This document shows positions 25,393 to 33,862 of a stretch of DNA of 64,000 bases, piece after piece. The first letter of the stretch is position 1, and every line of letters starts with the position of its first letter. Source of the DNA: Methanoplanus limicola DSM 2279 (GTDB lineage: Archaea; Halobacteriota; Methanomicrobia; Methanomicrobiales; Methanomicrobiaceae). Position numbers and translations under genes: made by a program. The stretch is taken from positions 2,072,957 through 2,136,956 of the forward strand of contig NZ_CM001436.1 in NCBI RefSeq assembly GCF_000243255.1, given 5' to 3'. The notes beneath the pieces are model-generated. The model saw only the letters and a list, made by a program, of their open reading frames with translations, was not told where the DNA came from and made no database searches.

Positions 25393-26499
25393 ATGAAAAA
25401 TAATTACTATCAAACGGCCTTTTTGTCATTTTTAAATGATATCCAGTCAGTAAAAAAGAAGGAATATCTGGAATATCTAAAAGATGAGAATAATTTCCAA
25501 AACTTCATAATATCTATTGAAAACAGAAATGAATTAACAGAATCGAGCTATCCAAAAGGTATTGAAAATTTATTCCGAACTGTTATAAAAAAATATAATG
25601 CTTCATTAACTGAAGGCATCCCTGACAAAAATTCCATAACTGACAACTATATTTCAGCAATTGAAGATTATCAGAATAATCAGATTCAGGTTATAAAATA
25701 TACTGATGATAATTATCCACAAAAACTTCTGAGAATAAAAAATCCACCTTATCACCTGTATTGCAAAGGAGACATAAGTTTACTCAATAAAAAACTGATT
25801 TCCATCATCGGAACCAGAAATATCTCAGAAAAAGGACGGAAAAAGACAATAGAAATAGTAGATTACCTTGTGAAATCCGGGTATTCAATTGTAAGCGGAC
25901 TTGCAAACGGAACAGACAGTGCCGCTCATAATGCGACACTTCTGGCAGGAGGAAAAACCATTGCCGTCTTACCCGGATCTGTCACAAAAATAGTACCACC
26001 GGGCAACAGAGGTCTCGCAGAAAAAATTACTCAGTCCGGCCTTATACTCAGCGAAATCACAGAAAAGGTAACAGTCCATAAAGGCAGATTTATTGAAAGA
26101 AACAGAATCACAAGCGGCCTTTCCGGAGGCGTAGTGGTCATTGAGTCAGGTGAAAAGGGAGGTTCAGTCAGACAGACAGAAATTGCAATTGAACAGGGCA
26201 TACCGGTTTTCGCTGTAAAACCGGATGAAGATAATAAAGATGCATATCCCGGTTATAAAAAACTCCTGTCTCTTGGTGCAGTAAGTGTTGAATCAGCTGA
26301 TCAGATTATAGAAGAACTTAAAAAATCTGAACACTCAGAAATTAATAAAGAGAATCAAATCCACAGTACCTCTGCTGTAGCAGATATAAACAATAAATAT
26401 GCAGAAATATTCAATAATTCATTAAATAAAGCTGAAAAATCAGAGAAAATCTCGTTGAATAAGAAAACAAAACAAATGATAATATCCGATTCTTTTTAA
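25393..26499 (+). CDS. dprA: DprA/Smf-like DNA-processing protein
   Basis: 368 residues. After a variable N-terminal 100 residues comes the DprA Rossmann core: YPQKLLRIKNPPYHLYCKGD, SIIGTRNISEKG, IVSGLANGTDSAAHNATLLA, IAVLPGS, then IERNRITSGLSGGVVVIESG and IEQGIPVFAVKPD. These match the lipid- and DNA-contact regions of DprA/Smf. Bacterial DprA loads RecA onto incoming single-stranded DNA; archaeal homologues are uncharacterised and may belong to defence modules. The gene overlaps the end of the disrupted comF by 11 bp (25393-25403), so expression may be affected by the insertion. The C-terminal winged helix seen in some DprA proteins is not evident. Confidence 0.9.
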   Translation: MKNNYYQTAFLSFLNDIQSVKKKEYLEYLKDENNFQNFIISIENRNELTESSYPKGIENLFRTVIKKYNASLTEGIPDKNSITDNYISAIEDYQNNQIQVIKYTDDNYPQKLLRIKNPPYHLYCKGDISLLNKKLISIIGTRNISEKGRKKTIEIVDYLVKSGYSIVSGLANGTDSAAHNATLLAGGKTIAVLPGSVTKIVPPGNRGLAEKITQSGLILSEITEKVTVHKGRFIERNRITSGLSGGVVVIESGEKGGSVRQTEIAIEQGIPVFAVKPDEDNKDAYPGYKKLLSLGAVSVESADQIIEELKKSEHSEINKENQIHSTSAVADINNKYAEIFNNSLNKAEKSEKISLNKKTKQMIISDSF

Positions 26500-26560
26500 C
26501 TATTTACATACACAATGCACAACAACCTATTTTTTATTTTTTAACTTCCGCATCAGATAT

Positions 26561-27685
26561 TCAGACAATTTCACTTACCGGCAGATTATCACTGAATTCA
26601 ACAAAAATCCATCTCAATACGGTAAGAATACGCACTGCATCTGCAACTGAATTAAGCTTCTCTTCATCAGCCCAGTAGTTTTTCCACTCAATCACACGAT
26701 CAAAGATCATCTCTTCGGATATTTTCCCAAAAGGTTTCCTCGATTTAAGCTCGCTATAGACGTAGAATACAGTTGTAACCTCACCTGCCTGTTCAGTACT
26801 CCTGATCCTTGAAAATAAATCCACCACTATCTCAATCTTATCATCACCAGCACGGATTTCTTCTTTAAACTGCTCTTTTACAGCCGGAAATTCAGACCCG
26901 GTTCTGATATTAATCATAGAACCGGTTTTCTTTTCAGTAATAAGATTACAGTTGGAAAATTCTTTGATTAGATCTTTGGCTCCATCAGAAAATGGCCCGT
27001 AAGTTCCCTGTTTAAATGAAATATTGAGATCAACACCGGTTTGTGTAAGCATGTAACAGATCTTCTGAAATATTGTCCTGCCGACCGGCGAGGCATATTT
27101 CATGTTCTCAAGCCGGAATAACACCTCAAGTAGCAGTATCTTCTCAGCAGTAATTTTATTATTCAGAATATTCCCGGTAATATTTTCATTATAATTCACC
27201 GGCTCTGAAAGATACTCACAGGCCATATGATCTTCAGGCGTTGAATAAGGAGCATAAATCCGGACAGGAATATCAATAGAAGACAGTTTTCTGTACATCA
27301 GAGGGCCAACATCCTCCCAGAGAAGACCGCCATTTCCACATCCAAGCGGCGGGAATGCTACCGAAGTTACATTCCATGATTTATAACAATTAATGAAAAT
27401 ATCAAGACCCCTGACAATATCCTCTATCCGTGATGCAGAACGCCAGTGATCCTTTGTTGGAAAATTAATTATTGAATTTCCAAAGATATCTTCATAATGG
27501 TAAGGGACACCGTGCTCAACCTCTCCTTTCCTGCAACGCAGTTTATAGTCCTCAAACATTGCCGGGTATCTTTTCTTAAATTCAAGTGCGATCCCCTTGC
27601 CCATAACACCAACACAGTTCACAGTATTTACAAGAGTCTGCGATTTATCATTAAGAATATCTCCAAGCACCACTTCAACTGTCAT
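26561..27685 (-). CDS. DarG-like macrodomain protein (DNA ADP-ribosyl glycohydrolase), no DarT nearby
   Basis: 374 residues. The N-terminal about 150 are a macrodomain of the DarG type: LVNTVNCVGVMGKGIALEFK, GVPYHYEDIFGNSIINFPTK and AFPPLGCGNGGLLWEDV, with the conserved Asn and the Gly-rich ADP-ribose loop. The C-terminal part (KICYMLTQTGVDLNISFKQG, YGPFSDGAKDLIKEF) resembles the helical domain of DarG and SocA/Panacea-like antitoxins. DarG removes ADP-ribose that the toxin DarT puts on thymidine in DNA. No DarT (DUF4433) reading frame was found on either side. It lies 19 bp downstream of the HDAC-family gene on the same strand and could share its transcript. Confidence 0.85.
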   Translation of the reverse strand: MTVEVVLGDILNDKSQTLVNTVNCVGVMGKGIALEFKKRYPAMFEDYKLRCRKGEVEHGVPYHYEDIFGNSIINFPTKDHWRSASRIEDIVRGLDIFINCYKSWNVTSVAFPPLGCGNGGLLWEDVGPLMYRKLSSIDIPVRIYAPYSTPEDHMACEYLSEPVNYNENITGNILNNKITAEKILLLEVLFRLENMKYASPVGRTIFQKICYMLTQTGVDLNISFKQGTYGPFSDGAKDLIKEFSNCNLITEKKTGSMINIRTGSEFPAVKEQFKEEIRAGDDKIEIVVDLFSRIRSTEQAGEVTTVFYVYSELKSRKPFGKISEEMIFDRVIEWKNYWADEEKLNSVADAVRILTVLRWIFVEFSDNLPVSEIV

Positions 27686-27704
27686 CTGTAATCTCCCAAA
27701 ACCT

Positions 27705-28781
27705 TCAGAAACAGTCCCACCACTTTGACTGGACCTTTTTAACCTTCTTCGCCATCTTCTCCGAGACCTTAAAAGCTATATCATTGAAAGAATCCCTATA
27801 CAAAGGATCATACAAAGCCGGCTCCCTCATCATCGAGAGATCAAACCCGGCAAGAGCAGCAATAATTGCAAGGTTCACATACGGAAGTGCACCCTCAACA
27901 CTGTAGCCGCCCTCCAGAACTGCTGCAATCCTGCCACCGCATAGCTTTTCAGCCAGATAAACAGCCTCAGACATAAGATCAGCATAACCCTTTGTATCAA
28001 GGGCAAGCCTTGTCTGCTGATCAGTAAAATGATTGTCCTGCCCTGCCGATACAGCAATAAATCCCGGTTTAAACTCCTCAGCCGCCGGCACAATTATCTC
28101 CTTCATCAGATACCTGTACACTCTGCCCGAACTTCCGGGAGCAACCGGCATATTGATCGTCCGGCCCCTGGCATCCCCTTCCCCTATATCCTTAATTCTG
28201 CCTGTACCAGGAAAGCAGTGCTCCTGGTGAATCGAGATATACAAAACGTCCGGATCGTCATAAAATATATCCTGCGTACCGTTCCCGTGATGAGCGTCCC
28301 AGTCAATAATCATCAGCCGTTTAACACCTAAATTCTGAAGAGACCGCGTCATAACCGCCACATTGTTAAGGTAGCAGAAACCCCCGGCAAAATCCCGGCC
28401 TGCATGATGCCCCGGAGGACGGATAAGTGCAAAGGCATTTCTCACCTCACCAGACATTACAGCCTCTCCGGCAGTTACCGCACCTCCGGCAGAGAGGAGA
28501 GTATTATTTAAAAATCCGGGTGGAGCATATGTATTTTCATCAAATTCAGCACCGGAAATATCAGCCTCCTTAAGTCTCCGGAGATAATCTCCGGTATGAA
28601 CTGCCAAAACCTCCTCATCAGTCGCCATCCGCGGATTAACCCTCAGAATCCTGGAATCGTCCCAGACCTCCTCCTCATCCAGCATATCAATGGTATATGC
28701 AATCCTCTCACGCCTCTCGGCATGTGTCGGAGTCTGCTCATGCAGGAGATAATCAGGATGATAAACAATTCCGGTTCTCAT
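27705..28781 (-). CDS. Histone-deacetylase-superfamily amidohydrolase (AcuC / acetylpolyamine deacetylase type)
   Basis: 358 residues with the arginase/HDAC fold. Active-site segments are LIRPPGHHAGRD (catalytic His pair), MIIDWDAHHGNGTQDIFY and VSAGQDNHFTD (zinc ligands), and VLEGGYSVEG (catalytic-loop region). It should deacetylate a lysine side chain or a small acetylated amine with zinc. In bacteria AcuC-like enzymes deacetylate and reactivate acetyl-CoA synthetase; acs is in this window but 12 kb away, so a link is only a suggestion. The ATG overlaps the TGA of the hydantoinase-family gene (ATGA, 28778-28781). Confidence 0.9.
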   Translation of the reverse strand: MRTGIVYHPDYLLHEQTPTHAERRERIAYTIDMLDEEEVWDDSRILRVNPRMATDEEVLAVHTGDYLRRLKEADISGAEFDENTYAPPGFLNNTLLSAGGAVTAGEAVMSGEVRNAFALIRPPGHHAGRDFAGGFCYLNNVAVMTRSLQNLGVKRLMIIDWDAHHGNGTQDIFYDDPDVLYISIHQEHCFPGTGRIKDIGEGDARGRTINMPVAPGSSGRVYRYLMKEIIVPAAEEFKPGFIAVSAGQDNHFTDQQTRLALDTKGYADLMSEAVYLAEKLCGGRIAAVLEGGYSVEGALPYVNLAIIAALAGFDLSMMREPALYDPLYRDSFNDIAFKVSEKMAKKVKKVQSKWWDCF

Positions 28782-30232
28782 AACGCCTCCGATGAAATCC
28801 CCGGCGGAATTGCAATACAGAGATCAACAATCCGGCCCGCCCTCTCCTTATTCCGGACAACATCATACGCCCTGAAATTCCGGATAACAACATCCTCACA
28901 GTCCTCCTTTGGTGAACCCATCTCCATTGCAGTCCTCTTCAGCTCAAGAGTGCACTCCTCAATGAGATCATCATCAGAGTACCTCCTCTCCGGACGCCTC
29001 ATCTCACCATTGACAATCATCCTCCCCTTCTCACTGTCATAACGGACATTAAGGGAGATACTCACCCTCGACACCGCAACACCAACCGCATTCGCCGAAC
29101 CGGCATGCTCCGGAATTAAAACTTCAATGCCGGTAACCCCGGCAATCTCCGGCATAAGCAGAGGTGCAAGATAACCCGCTCCAATTATAAGATCAGGTGA
29201 GAAGACCGAGATCGCATTTTCCACCTTCTCAAAATAATCAGAAACGACCATATCGGCAACGCTCCGGTTCACATACCCCGAGGATTTATAATCGCCAATC
29301 TCGTACCCGCAGACATTTAAGGCATCAGTCAGTGTAAATGACCGCCCGCCAAACGCACGCGGAGCACCTTTCCTGAAAGGAAGAAGACCTCCGTCAACCA
29401 GGGAATCACCGCCATAAGGCAGGGACAGCGACCTGATACCGCGGATACCTGTATGCCCTCCGCCGAAATCAAGTTCCTCCTCCTCAGGCATACCGCCTTT
29501 CATGGGCACAAAATCAGTGGTAGTCCCACCTATATCAATAACAAGTGCATCCTTAATTCCGGTCAGGTACCCAGTACCCAGCACAACCGCCGTCTGACTG
29601 GAATTATAAAGCACTGAAGGATTGTTATATACAATCTCCGGAGAGGAAAGACCGCCGTCACCCTTCATAAAATAGAATTCTCTGCCCAAAAAATGGGCAT
29701 TTACAATATCGCCCACTCCGAGCACAACTTCCCTCACCTGAGCATTAATCTTTGTAGTGGCAATCCTTGACGGAAATCCAATCTCCCCGATATAATAACT
29801 GAGTGCAATCCTCTTCTCATCAAAAAAACCGAGTGCGATCTCACGCACCCTCTCCTCCAGAGCAGGATTCCTGACAGAAAATTTCCCTGCAACTGCAAGA
29901 TAGTCTGCATCTGTCCCTTCAAAAATCTCTCTGACCTCATCCGGATCAATCTCTTCCGCAACATCACCCCTGATTGTTACAGCACCCCTGACAGCACCCG
30001 GACGGACAATTCCGGGCCCTGGAATTGTAATAGTGCACAGCTCCTCCGGAGAACTCATAATAAGCCGGTTTAAAGGCTGGGACGTGCTTATCGCAAGCCT
30101 TCCGCCAATACTGACCTTAGAGAGTGCCGAGGATATACCGGCATCATTGGCTACCTTAACAGTCTCAATATTATTATCCCTGATAACTGCAATGTCAGTA
30201 TTTGTCCCGCCGATATCAATTCCGGTAAACAT
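28778..30232 (-). CDS. Hydantoinase/oxoprolinase (HyuA)-family protein
   Basis: 484 residues, shorter than the classical about 690-residue HyuA subunits. It begins with the ASKHA phosphate-1 loop (GIDIGGTNTDIAVI) and has a second nucleotide loop (LVIDIGGTTTDFVPM, about residue 228). FGGGHTGIRGIRSLSLPYGG and GEIGFPSRIATTKINAQV match the Hydant_A_N/Hydantoinase_A order. The family uses ATP to open cyclic amides or to carboxylate substrates; the substrate here is unknown. No HyuB gene is adjacent, so it is a stand-alone form of the kind common in methanogens. It is translationally coupled to the deacetylase. Confidence 0.88.
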   Translation of the reverse strand: MFTGIDIGGTNTDIAVIRDNNIETVKVANDAGISSALSKVSIGGRLAISTSQPLNRLIMSSPEELCTITIPGPGIVRPGAVRGAVTIRGDVAEEIDPDEVREIFEGTDADYLAVAGKFSVRNPALEERVREIALGFFDEKRIALSYYIGEIGFPSRIATTKINAQVREVVLGVGDIVNAHFLGREFYFMKGDGGLSSPEIVYNNPSVLYNSSQTAVVLGTGYLTGIKDALVIDIGGTTTDFVPMKGGMPEEEELDFGGGHTGIRGIRSLSLPYGGDSLVDGGLLPFRKGAPRAFGGRSFTLTDALNVCGYEIGDYKSSGYVNRSVADMVVSDYFEKVENAISVFSPDLIIGAGYLAPLLMPEIAGVTGIEVLIPEHAGSANAVGVAVSRVSISLNVRYDSEKGRMIVNGEMRRPERRYSDDDLIEECTLELKRTAMEMGSPKEDCEDVVIRNFRAYDVVRNKERAGRIVDLCIAIPPGISSEAL

Positions 30233-30308
30233 TATCAGTCAAAATTATCAATAAATATCTTCAGAGGGGCACAGAGACATCTGCATATCTCCGGTTCAGA
30301 CAGTACCA

Positions 30309-30794
30309 TTAAATGTAATTTGTATGAGTCCTGAGCATAGGCACAACGCCGACACCGCCAAGATTGCCAACTGCCCACATATATCTCTCACGCACCCCTT
30401 CCGGCAGTTCCTTCTCTGAAATCTCATAAAATCCATACTGCCCGTAAAATTCAGTGAGGTGGCTTACTGCATACATATACAGGCCATCATTATGACATGC
30501 CTCAATAAGTGCATTCAAAACAAGACGGGCATAACCCCTTCCCCGGTAATCCTCCGGAGTATAAACCCCGTCAACCTCATATCCGTCCGAATGACGCCTG
30601 CACCTTGCAAGGGAAACAAGATCAGCACCGAGAAATGCCCCGAATATCCTGTCAGTCTTTGGGTCACCCGTAGTATTATGGTAATCCACCCAAACATCAT
30701 TTGCCTTTGAAAATTCAGAAGCCTTTAGCTCACGGACCACAGGCACTACACCTGTATAACCTGAACCTGCCCTTCTGCCTGTATCTCCTGTCAT
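30309..30794 (-). CDS. GNAT-family N-acetyltransferase
   Basis: About 161 residues from ATG 30794; a TTG at 30800 is also in frame. The acetyl-CoA-binding motif A is GVYTPEDYRGRGYARLVLNA (about residues 84-103; R-x-x-G-x-G/A), followed by LYMYAVSHLTEFYGQYGFYE, the usual motif B with a Tyr that may act as general acid. The acceptor cannot be told. It starts directly after the stop of the membrane sensor (30801), so the two are co-transcribed. Confidence 0.88.
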   Translation of the reverse strand: MTGDTGRRAGSGYTGVVPVVRELKASEFSKANDVWVDYHNTTGDPKTDRIFGAFLGADLVSLARCRRHSDGYEVDGVYTPEDYRGRGYARLVLNALIEACHNDGLYMYAVSHLTEFYGQYGFYEISEKELPEGVRERYMWAVGNLGGVGVVPMLRTHTNYI

Positions 30795-30800
30795 AACCAA

Positions 30801-32219
30801 TCACCTGATCCTGTAACCCTCAGGAGGCACCAGAATCTCAAACCTTGCACCTTTGCCGGGAATTCCGGTCTCAATAATATCAATTCCGGTAATAGATAAG
30901 ATCTCATGTGTAAGGAAAAGGCCCCTTCCGTAACCTTCCTCACTGCTCTGCTTAAACAGGCCCTTCTTATCCGGAACTGCGATACCGGGGCCGTTATCCT
31001 CCACAATTACAGCACACCCGCTCTCCCGGATCTGATATGTGACAACAATTTTCGTCACATCACCGGCAAGATTCAGTGAATTGTCAAAGAGATGGCTGAA
31101 TACAGAAGGCAGATACGGATCTGCAAAGATTTCAAGCCTCTCCGTCCATGCACGGTAATACACATCTCTGAAATCGAGCTTTACTGCCGCTTCACTGACG
31201 GCTGCCTGCACCATAACCCATGACGGAGGCTTTGTTCCAAGATCACGGAAGTCACGGGATATATTAATCTGCCTCTCAATCCCGCCTGCAGCATTCTTAA
31301 TATCATTTACAAAAGAGAGAACCTCAGGATCCCTGAACTTAATTGTGCCCATTCTCAGATAACCATAGAGAACTGTAAGTTTATTTGAGAGATCAGTCCT
31401 GATTATTCCTGTAAGGGTATTCAGTTTTTTTGTGGTATTTGAGAGTGCAGATTCTGTCATCAGCTTATCAGTCACATCCCTGACAGACTCAACCGCACCG
31501 GTTACATTCCCGTATGGATCTTTCAGTGCAGCAGCCGTAAAGCGAAGGTATGCTCCGCCTTCACCCCTGAAGTGCCTGATAAGAACATCAGATATTAATT
31601 TATTCTCAACTCTTATGAGATCAGGGTACCTCGCCTCAATATCAGGATCTCCTGTCAGGATGAGATCAACAAGCATAGGCCGCCTTTCTCCGTAAAAGGG
31701 AAGAGAATACTCATAATTGCCCCTGTTTAAAATGGCCGATTTTTTTACACCCGTAAGAACCTCAGTCGCCTTATTCCAGGCAATCACAACTCCGTCCTTA
31801 TTAACTGCAAAAGTGGCATCAGGAAGGAATTCGATGATATCATTCATTTCCTGCTCAGACTCACGCAGCCTGTATGAGAGAAGTGAGACAATCAGGCCCA
31901 CCAGTGTAAAGATGACAACCCTTGAAGCTGTTGCAGCTATAAGAGAAACATCCGGAGGATAATTGAAATATAATATAAATCCACAATATATTACAGCAAT
32001 TAACAGCAGAAACGGATAACAGCGCCTGGGATACCAGTATGCAGCAAGAATTACCGGAAAATAGAGCAGATGTGCAAGCACAGCGGTTATTCCAAGCAGT
32101 ATCCCTGCAAGATTTACACCAACCGTAACCGCAGTTACAGCCAGAACAATTAATATCCGCCTCTGCCTGACCGGATTGGCATCATCAAAGATTGCATCAA
32201 ATTTCATAATAGCGACCAT
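30801..32219 (-). CDS. Membrane PAS sensor kinase with a degenerate H-box
   Basis: 472 residues. Four hydrophobic segments lie at about 22-45, 46-66, 70-88 and 98-118. A PAS domain follows (about 130-260), then the dimerisation region and a HATPase (N-box LFDNSLN, G1 EDNGPGIAVP, G2 GYGRGLFLTH). Where the window's other intact kinases read ITRHDILN, this protein reads IIRTDLSNKL. The codon at 31398-31396 is ACT, so Thr replaces the phospho-accepting His. The ATPase half looks intact. It may therefore act as a pseudokinase, perhaps regulating or heterodimerising with the adjacent hybrid kinase (inference). A GNAT gene follows immediately. Confidence 0.88.
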   Translation of the reverse strand: MVAIMKFDAIFDDANPVRQRRILIVLAVTAVTVGVNLAGILLGITAVLAHLLYFPVILAAYWYPRRCYPFLLLIAVIYCGFILYFNYPPDVSLIAATASRVVIFTLVGLIVSLLSYRLRESEQEMNDIIEFLPDATFAVNKDGVVIAWNKATEVLTGVKKSAILNRGNYEYSLPFYGERRPMLVDLILTGDPDIEARYPDLIRVENKLISDVLIRHFRGEGGAYLRFTAAALKDPYGNVTGAVESVRDVTDKLMTESALSNTTKKLNTLTGIIRTDLSNKLTVLYGYLRMGTIKFRDPEVLSFVNDIKNAAGGIERQINISRDFRDLGTKPPSWVMVQAAVSEAAVKLDFRDVYYRAWTERLEIFADPYLPSVFSHLFDNSLNLAGDVTKIVVTYQIRESGCAVIVEDNGPGIAVPDKKGLFKQSSEEGYGRGLFLTHEILSITGIDIIETGIPGKGARFEILVPPEGYRIR

Positions 32220-32309
32220 TACCCACTACAACCATACTATTTCCCAAAAAGACTTCCACGCATGCCAGGAGATCCGGCATACACAAAAATCAGCTGTGAA
32301 TAAATCCCT

Positions 32310-33638
32310 TTATTCCTCACCAAAATTCCGGACAGCATCCTCAGGGCAGATCAGTTCAAACCTTGCACCTTCACCGCTCTTTCCGGTCTCACGGATCTTA
32401 ATGCCCGTAATTCCAAGGATCTCCCTTGAAAGAAACAGCCCAAACCCTGTGTTCATGCCATACTCATACGAGAAGATCTTCTCCTTGTCCCTCTCACGGA
32501 TTCCTACCCCGTCATCCTCACAGATGACCTTAAATTTATCGCCAAAACTTTCGGTTCTGAACCGGATATATGTAATCTTGTCACCGTAACGGACGGCATT
32601 CTCAATAAGGTTGCTGAATACCTTCTCTATCATGGAATCGGCGTAGATTTCAACCCCTTCCGGAATTATATTTTCAAATCTTATATTGCCGGTCTGGGTA
32701 TGCTTTAAGGAATTCATTACAAGGGTGTGCATATCCTGCCATATCGGAGTATGCATCCCAATCTCCTGGTAGTCGCCGGTAAATTCGATGGTATTCTTGG
32801 TTTTGTCAATCATACTGAAGGCTTTATCAATATTCTCCCAGGCGGAATCAGGTTCTTCATCCTTCAGAGTCATTGCAATCTCAATATACCCCTGCATTGC
32901 AGTTAACTGGTTGAGAATATCATGACGGGTGATGCTCGCCATAAGCTGAAGTTTCTTATTTGCCTCGGCAAGGGCATTCTCAACACGCTTCCGCTCGGTA
33001 TTCTCACTGATAAGCTCCTCATTGGCATCTTTAAGGTCAAAAACTGCCTCTTTTAACTGTTCATTTAAAGAATTAAGCCTCTCCTGAGCCTCTTCAAGCT
33101 CGGAATTTTTCCTGACAGCAACGCCGTATGTAGAGAGAAGGATATTTAATATCTGTGTCCTGCCGGCATTGATTAAATAGTCCTTATCAGAATGACGGAT
33201 TGAAAGGGCCTTCTGCTGGCCGTCCGGGTCAGGGTTATGCAGTGACGGGAGGATATTGGTTATCCATTTCTGAATATCGCTCTGCTCATAGGGCTTTATT
33301 ATGAAATTATCTGCACCCGATTCAAGACCTTTTATTACATCCGCAGGGTCATAAAGCTGGGTTACAAGAATTACAGGTATATCCTTTGTATTATCATCTG
33401 ACTTGATTCTCCGGCAGAGTTCATACCCGTCAATCTCCGGCATTACAATATCGGTCAGTACAATATCCGGTTTGTAAGAATTAATCTCACCGAGTGCCTC
33501 TCTGCCGTCTTCGGCAAGCATTACCCTGCATCCCTCCTCCTCAAGGATATAACGGAGGAATTCCGCCTGAGTACGGCTGTCTTCCACAACAAGGATTTTT
33601 ATGGACTTTTTTGTTCTCTCTTCAGTCATGATACTCAT
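32310..33638 (-). CDS. Receiver/histidine-kinase hybrid (REC-coiled coil-HisKA-like-HATPase)
   Basis: 442 residues. The receiver comes first (about 14-130: LVVEDSRTQ, IVLTDIVMPEIDG with the phospho-acceptor Asp, and IIKPYEQ with the conserved Lys). A coiled coil of about 60 residues follows (LEEAQERLNSLNEQLKEAVF), then the H-box SITRHDILNQ and a HATPase (LIENAVRYG, EDDGVGI, NTGFGLFLS). There is no PAS and no membrane segment, so input probably arrives by phosphotransfer to the receiver. The membrane pseudokinase starts 90 bp downstream on the same strand and is a plausible partner. The start may be Met-1 or Met-4. Confidence 0.9.
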   Translation of the reverse strand: MSIMTEERTKKSIKILVVEDSRTQAEFLRYILEEEGCRVMLAEDGREALGEINSYKPDIVLTDIVMPEIDGYELCRRIKSDDNTKDIPVILVTQLYDPADVIKGLESGADNFIIKPYEQSDIQKWITNILPSLHNPDPDGQQKALSIRHSDKDYLINAGRTQILNILLSTYGVAVRKNSELEEAQERLNSLNEQLKEAVFDLKDANEELISENTERKRVENALAEANKKLQLMASITRHDILNQLTAMQGYIEIAMTLKDEEPDSAWENIDKAFSMIDKTKNTIEFTGDYQEIGMHTPIWQDMHTLVMNSLKHTQTGNIRFENIIPEGVEIYADSMIEKVFSNLIENAVRYGDKITYIRFRTESFGDKFKVICEDDGVGIRERDKEKIFSYEYGMNTGFGLFLSREILGITGIKIRETGKSGEGARFELICPEDAVRNFGEE

Positions 33639-33805
33639 CTGCCGGTTTTTGTTATTTTGATCTCCCCTTTAAAAAATATATTCAAATCAGACACCATTAA
33701 TAAGTATTGTATAATCATAACTGATATTTATGCTTTAACAGTCGGATTTTTCCGGCACCGGATAATTCCGGAAAAATTGTAAATAGAACAGAGAACAGAG
33801 AAAAA

Positions 33806-33850
33806 TAAAATAAAATAAAATAAAATAAAATAAAATAAAATAAAATAAAA
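33806..33850. repeat. TAAAA tandem repeat, nine copies
   Basis: TAAAA is repeated nine times between the hydrolase 3' end (33863) and the 5' side of the hybrid kinase. In the leftward direction it reads as T-rich runs, so it might also help to end transcription coming from the other side. It is probably a slippage-prone microsatellite. Confidence 0.9.
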
Positions 33851-33862
33851 ATTCAAAAAAAG

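Larger units (their letters stand above)
23137..25403 (+). pseudogene. comF: ComF-like phosphoribosyltransferase gene interrupted by an IS200/IS605 element
   Basis: The 5' part (23137-23653) encodes a zinc-ribbon-like start (CCQNCGTPLAKENKYCDKC) and the first half of a phosphoribosyltransferase fold. The 3' part (25219-25403) encodes NEKFYDETVLLIDDVYTYGTT, the PRPP-binding loop. Joining 23653 to 25219 gives 702 bp, an uninterrupted frame of 233 codons plus stop, about the size of ComF. The join reads ISSCNEKF. The gene is therefore broken only by the 1,565-bp insertion. Its stop overlaps the start of dprA (25393), so the two formed an operon. ComF is linked to DNA uptake in bacteria; its role in archaea is unknown. 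Confidence 0.85.
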
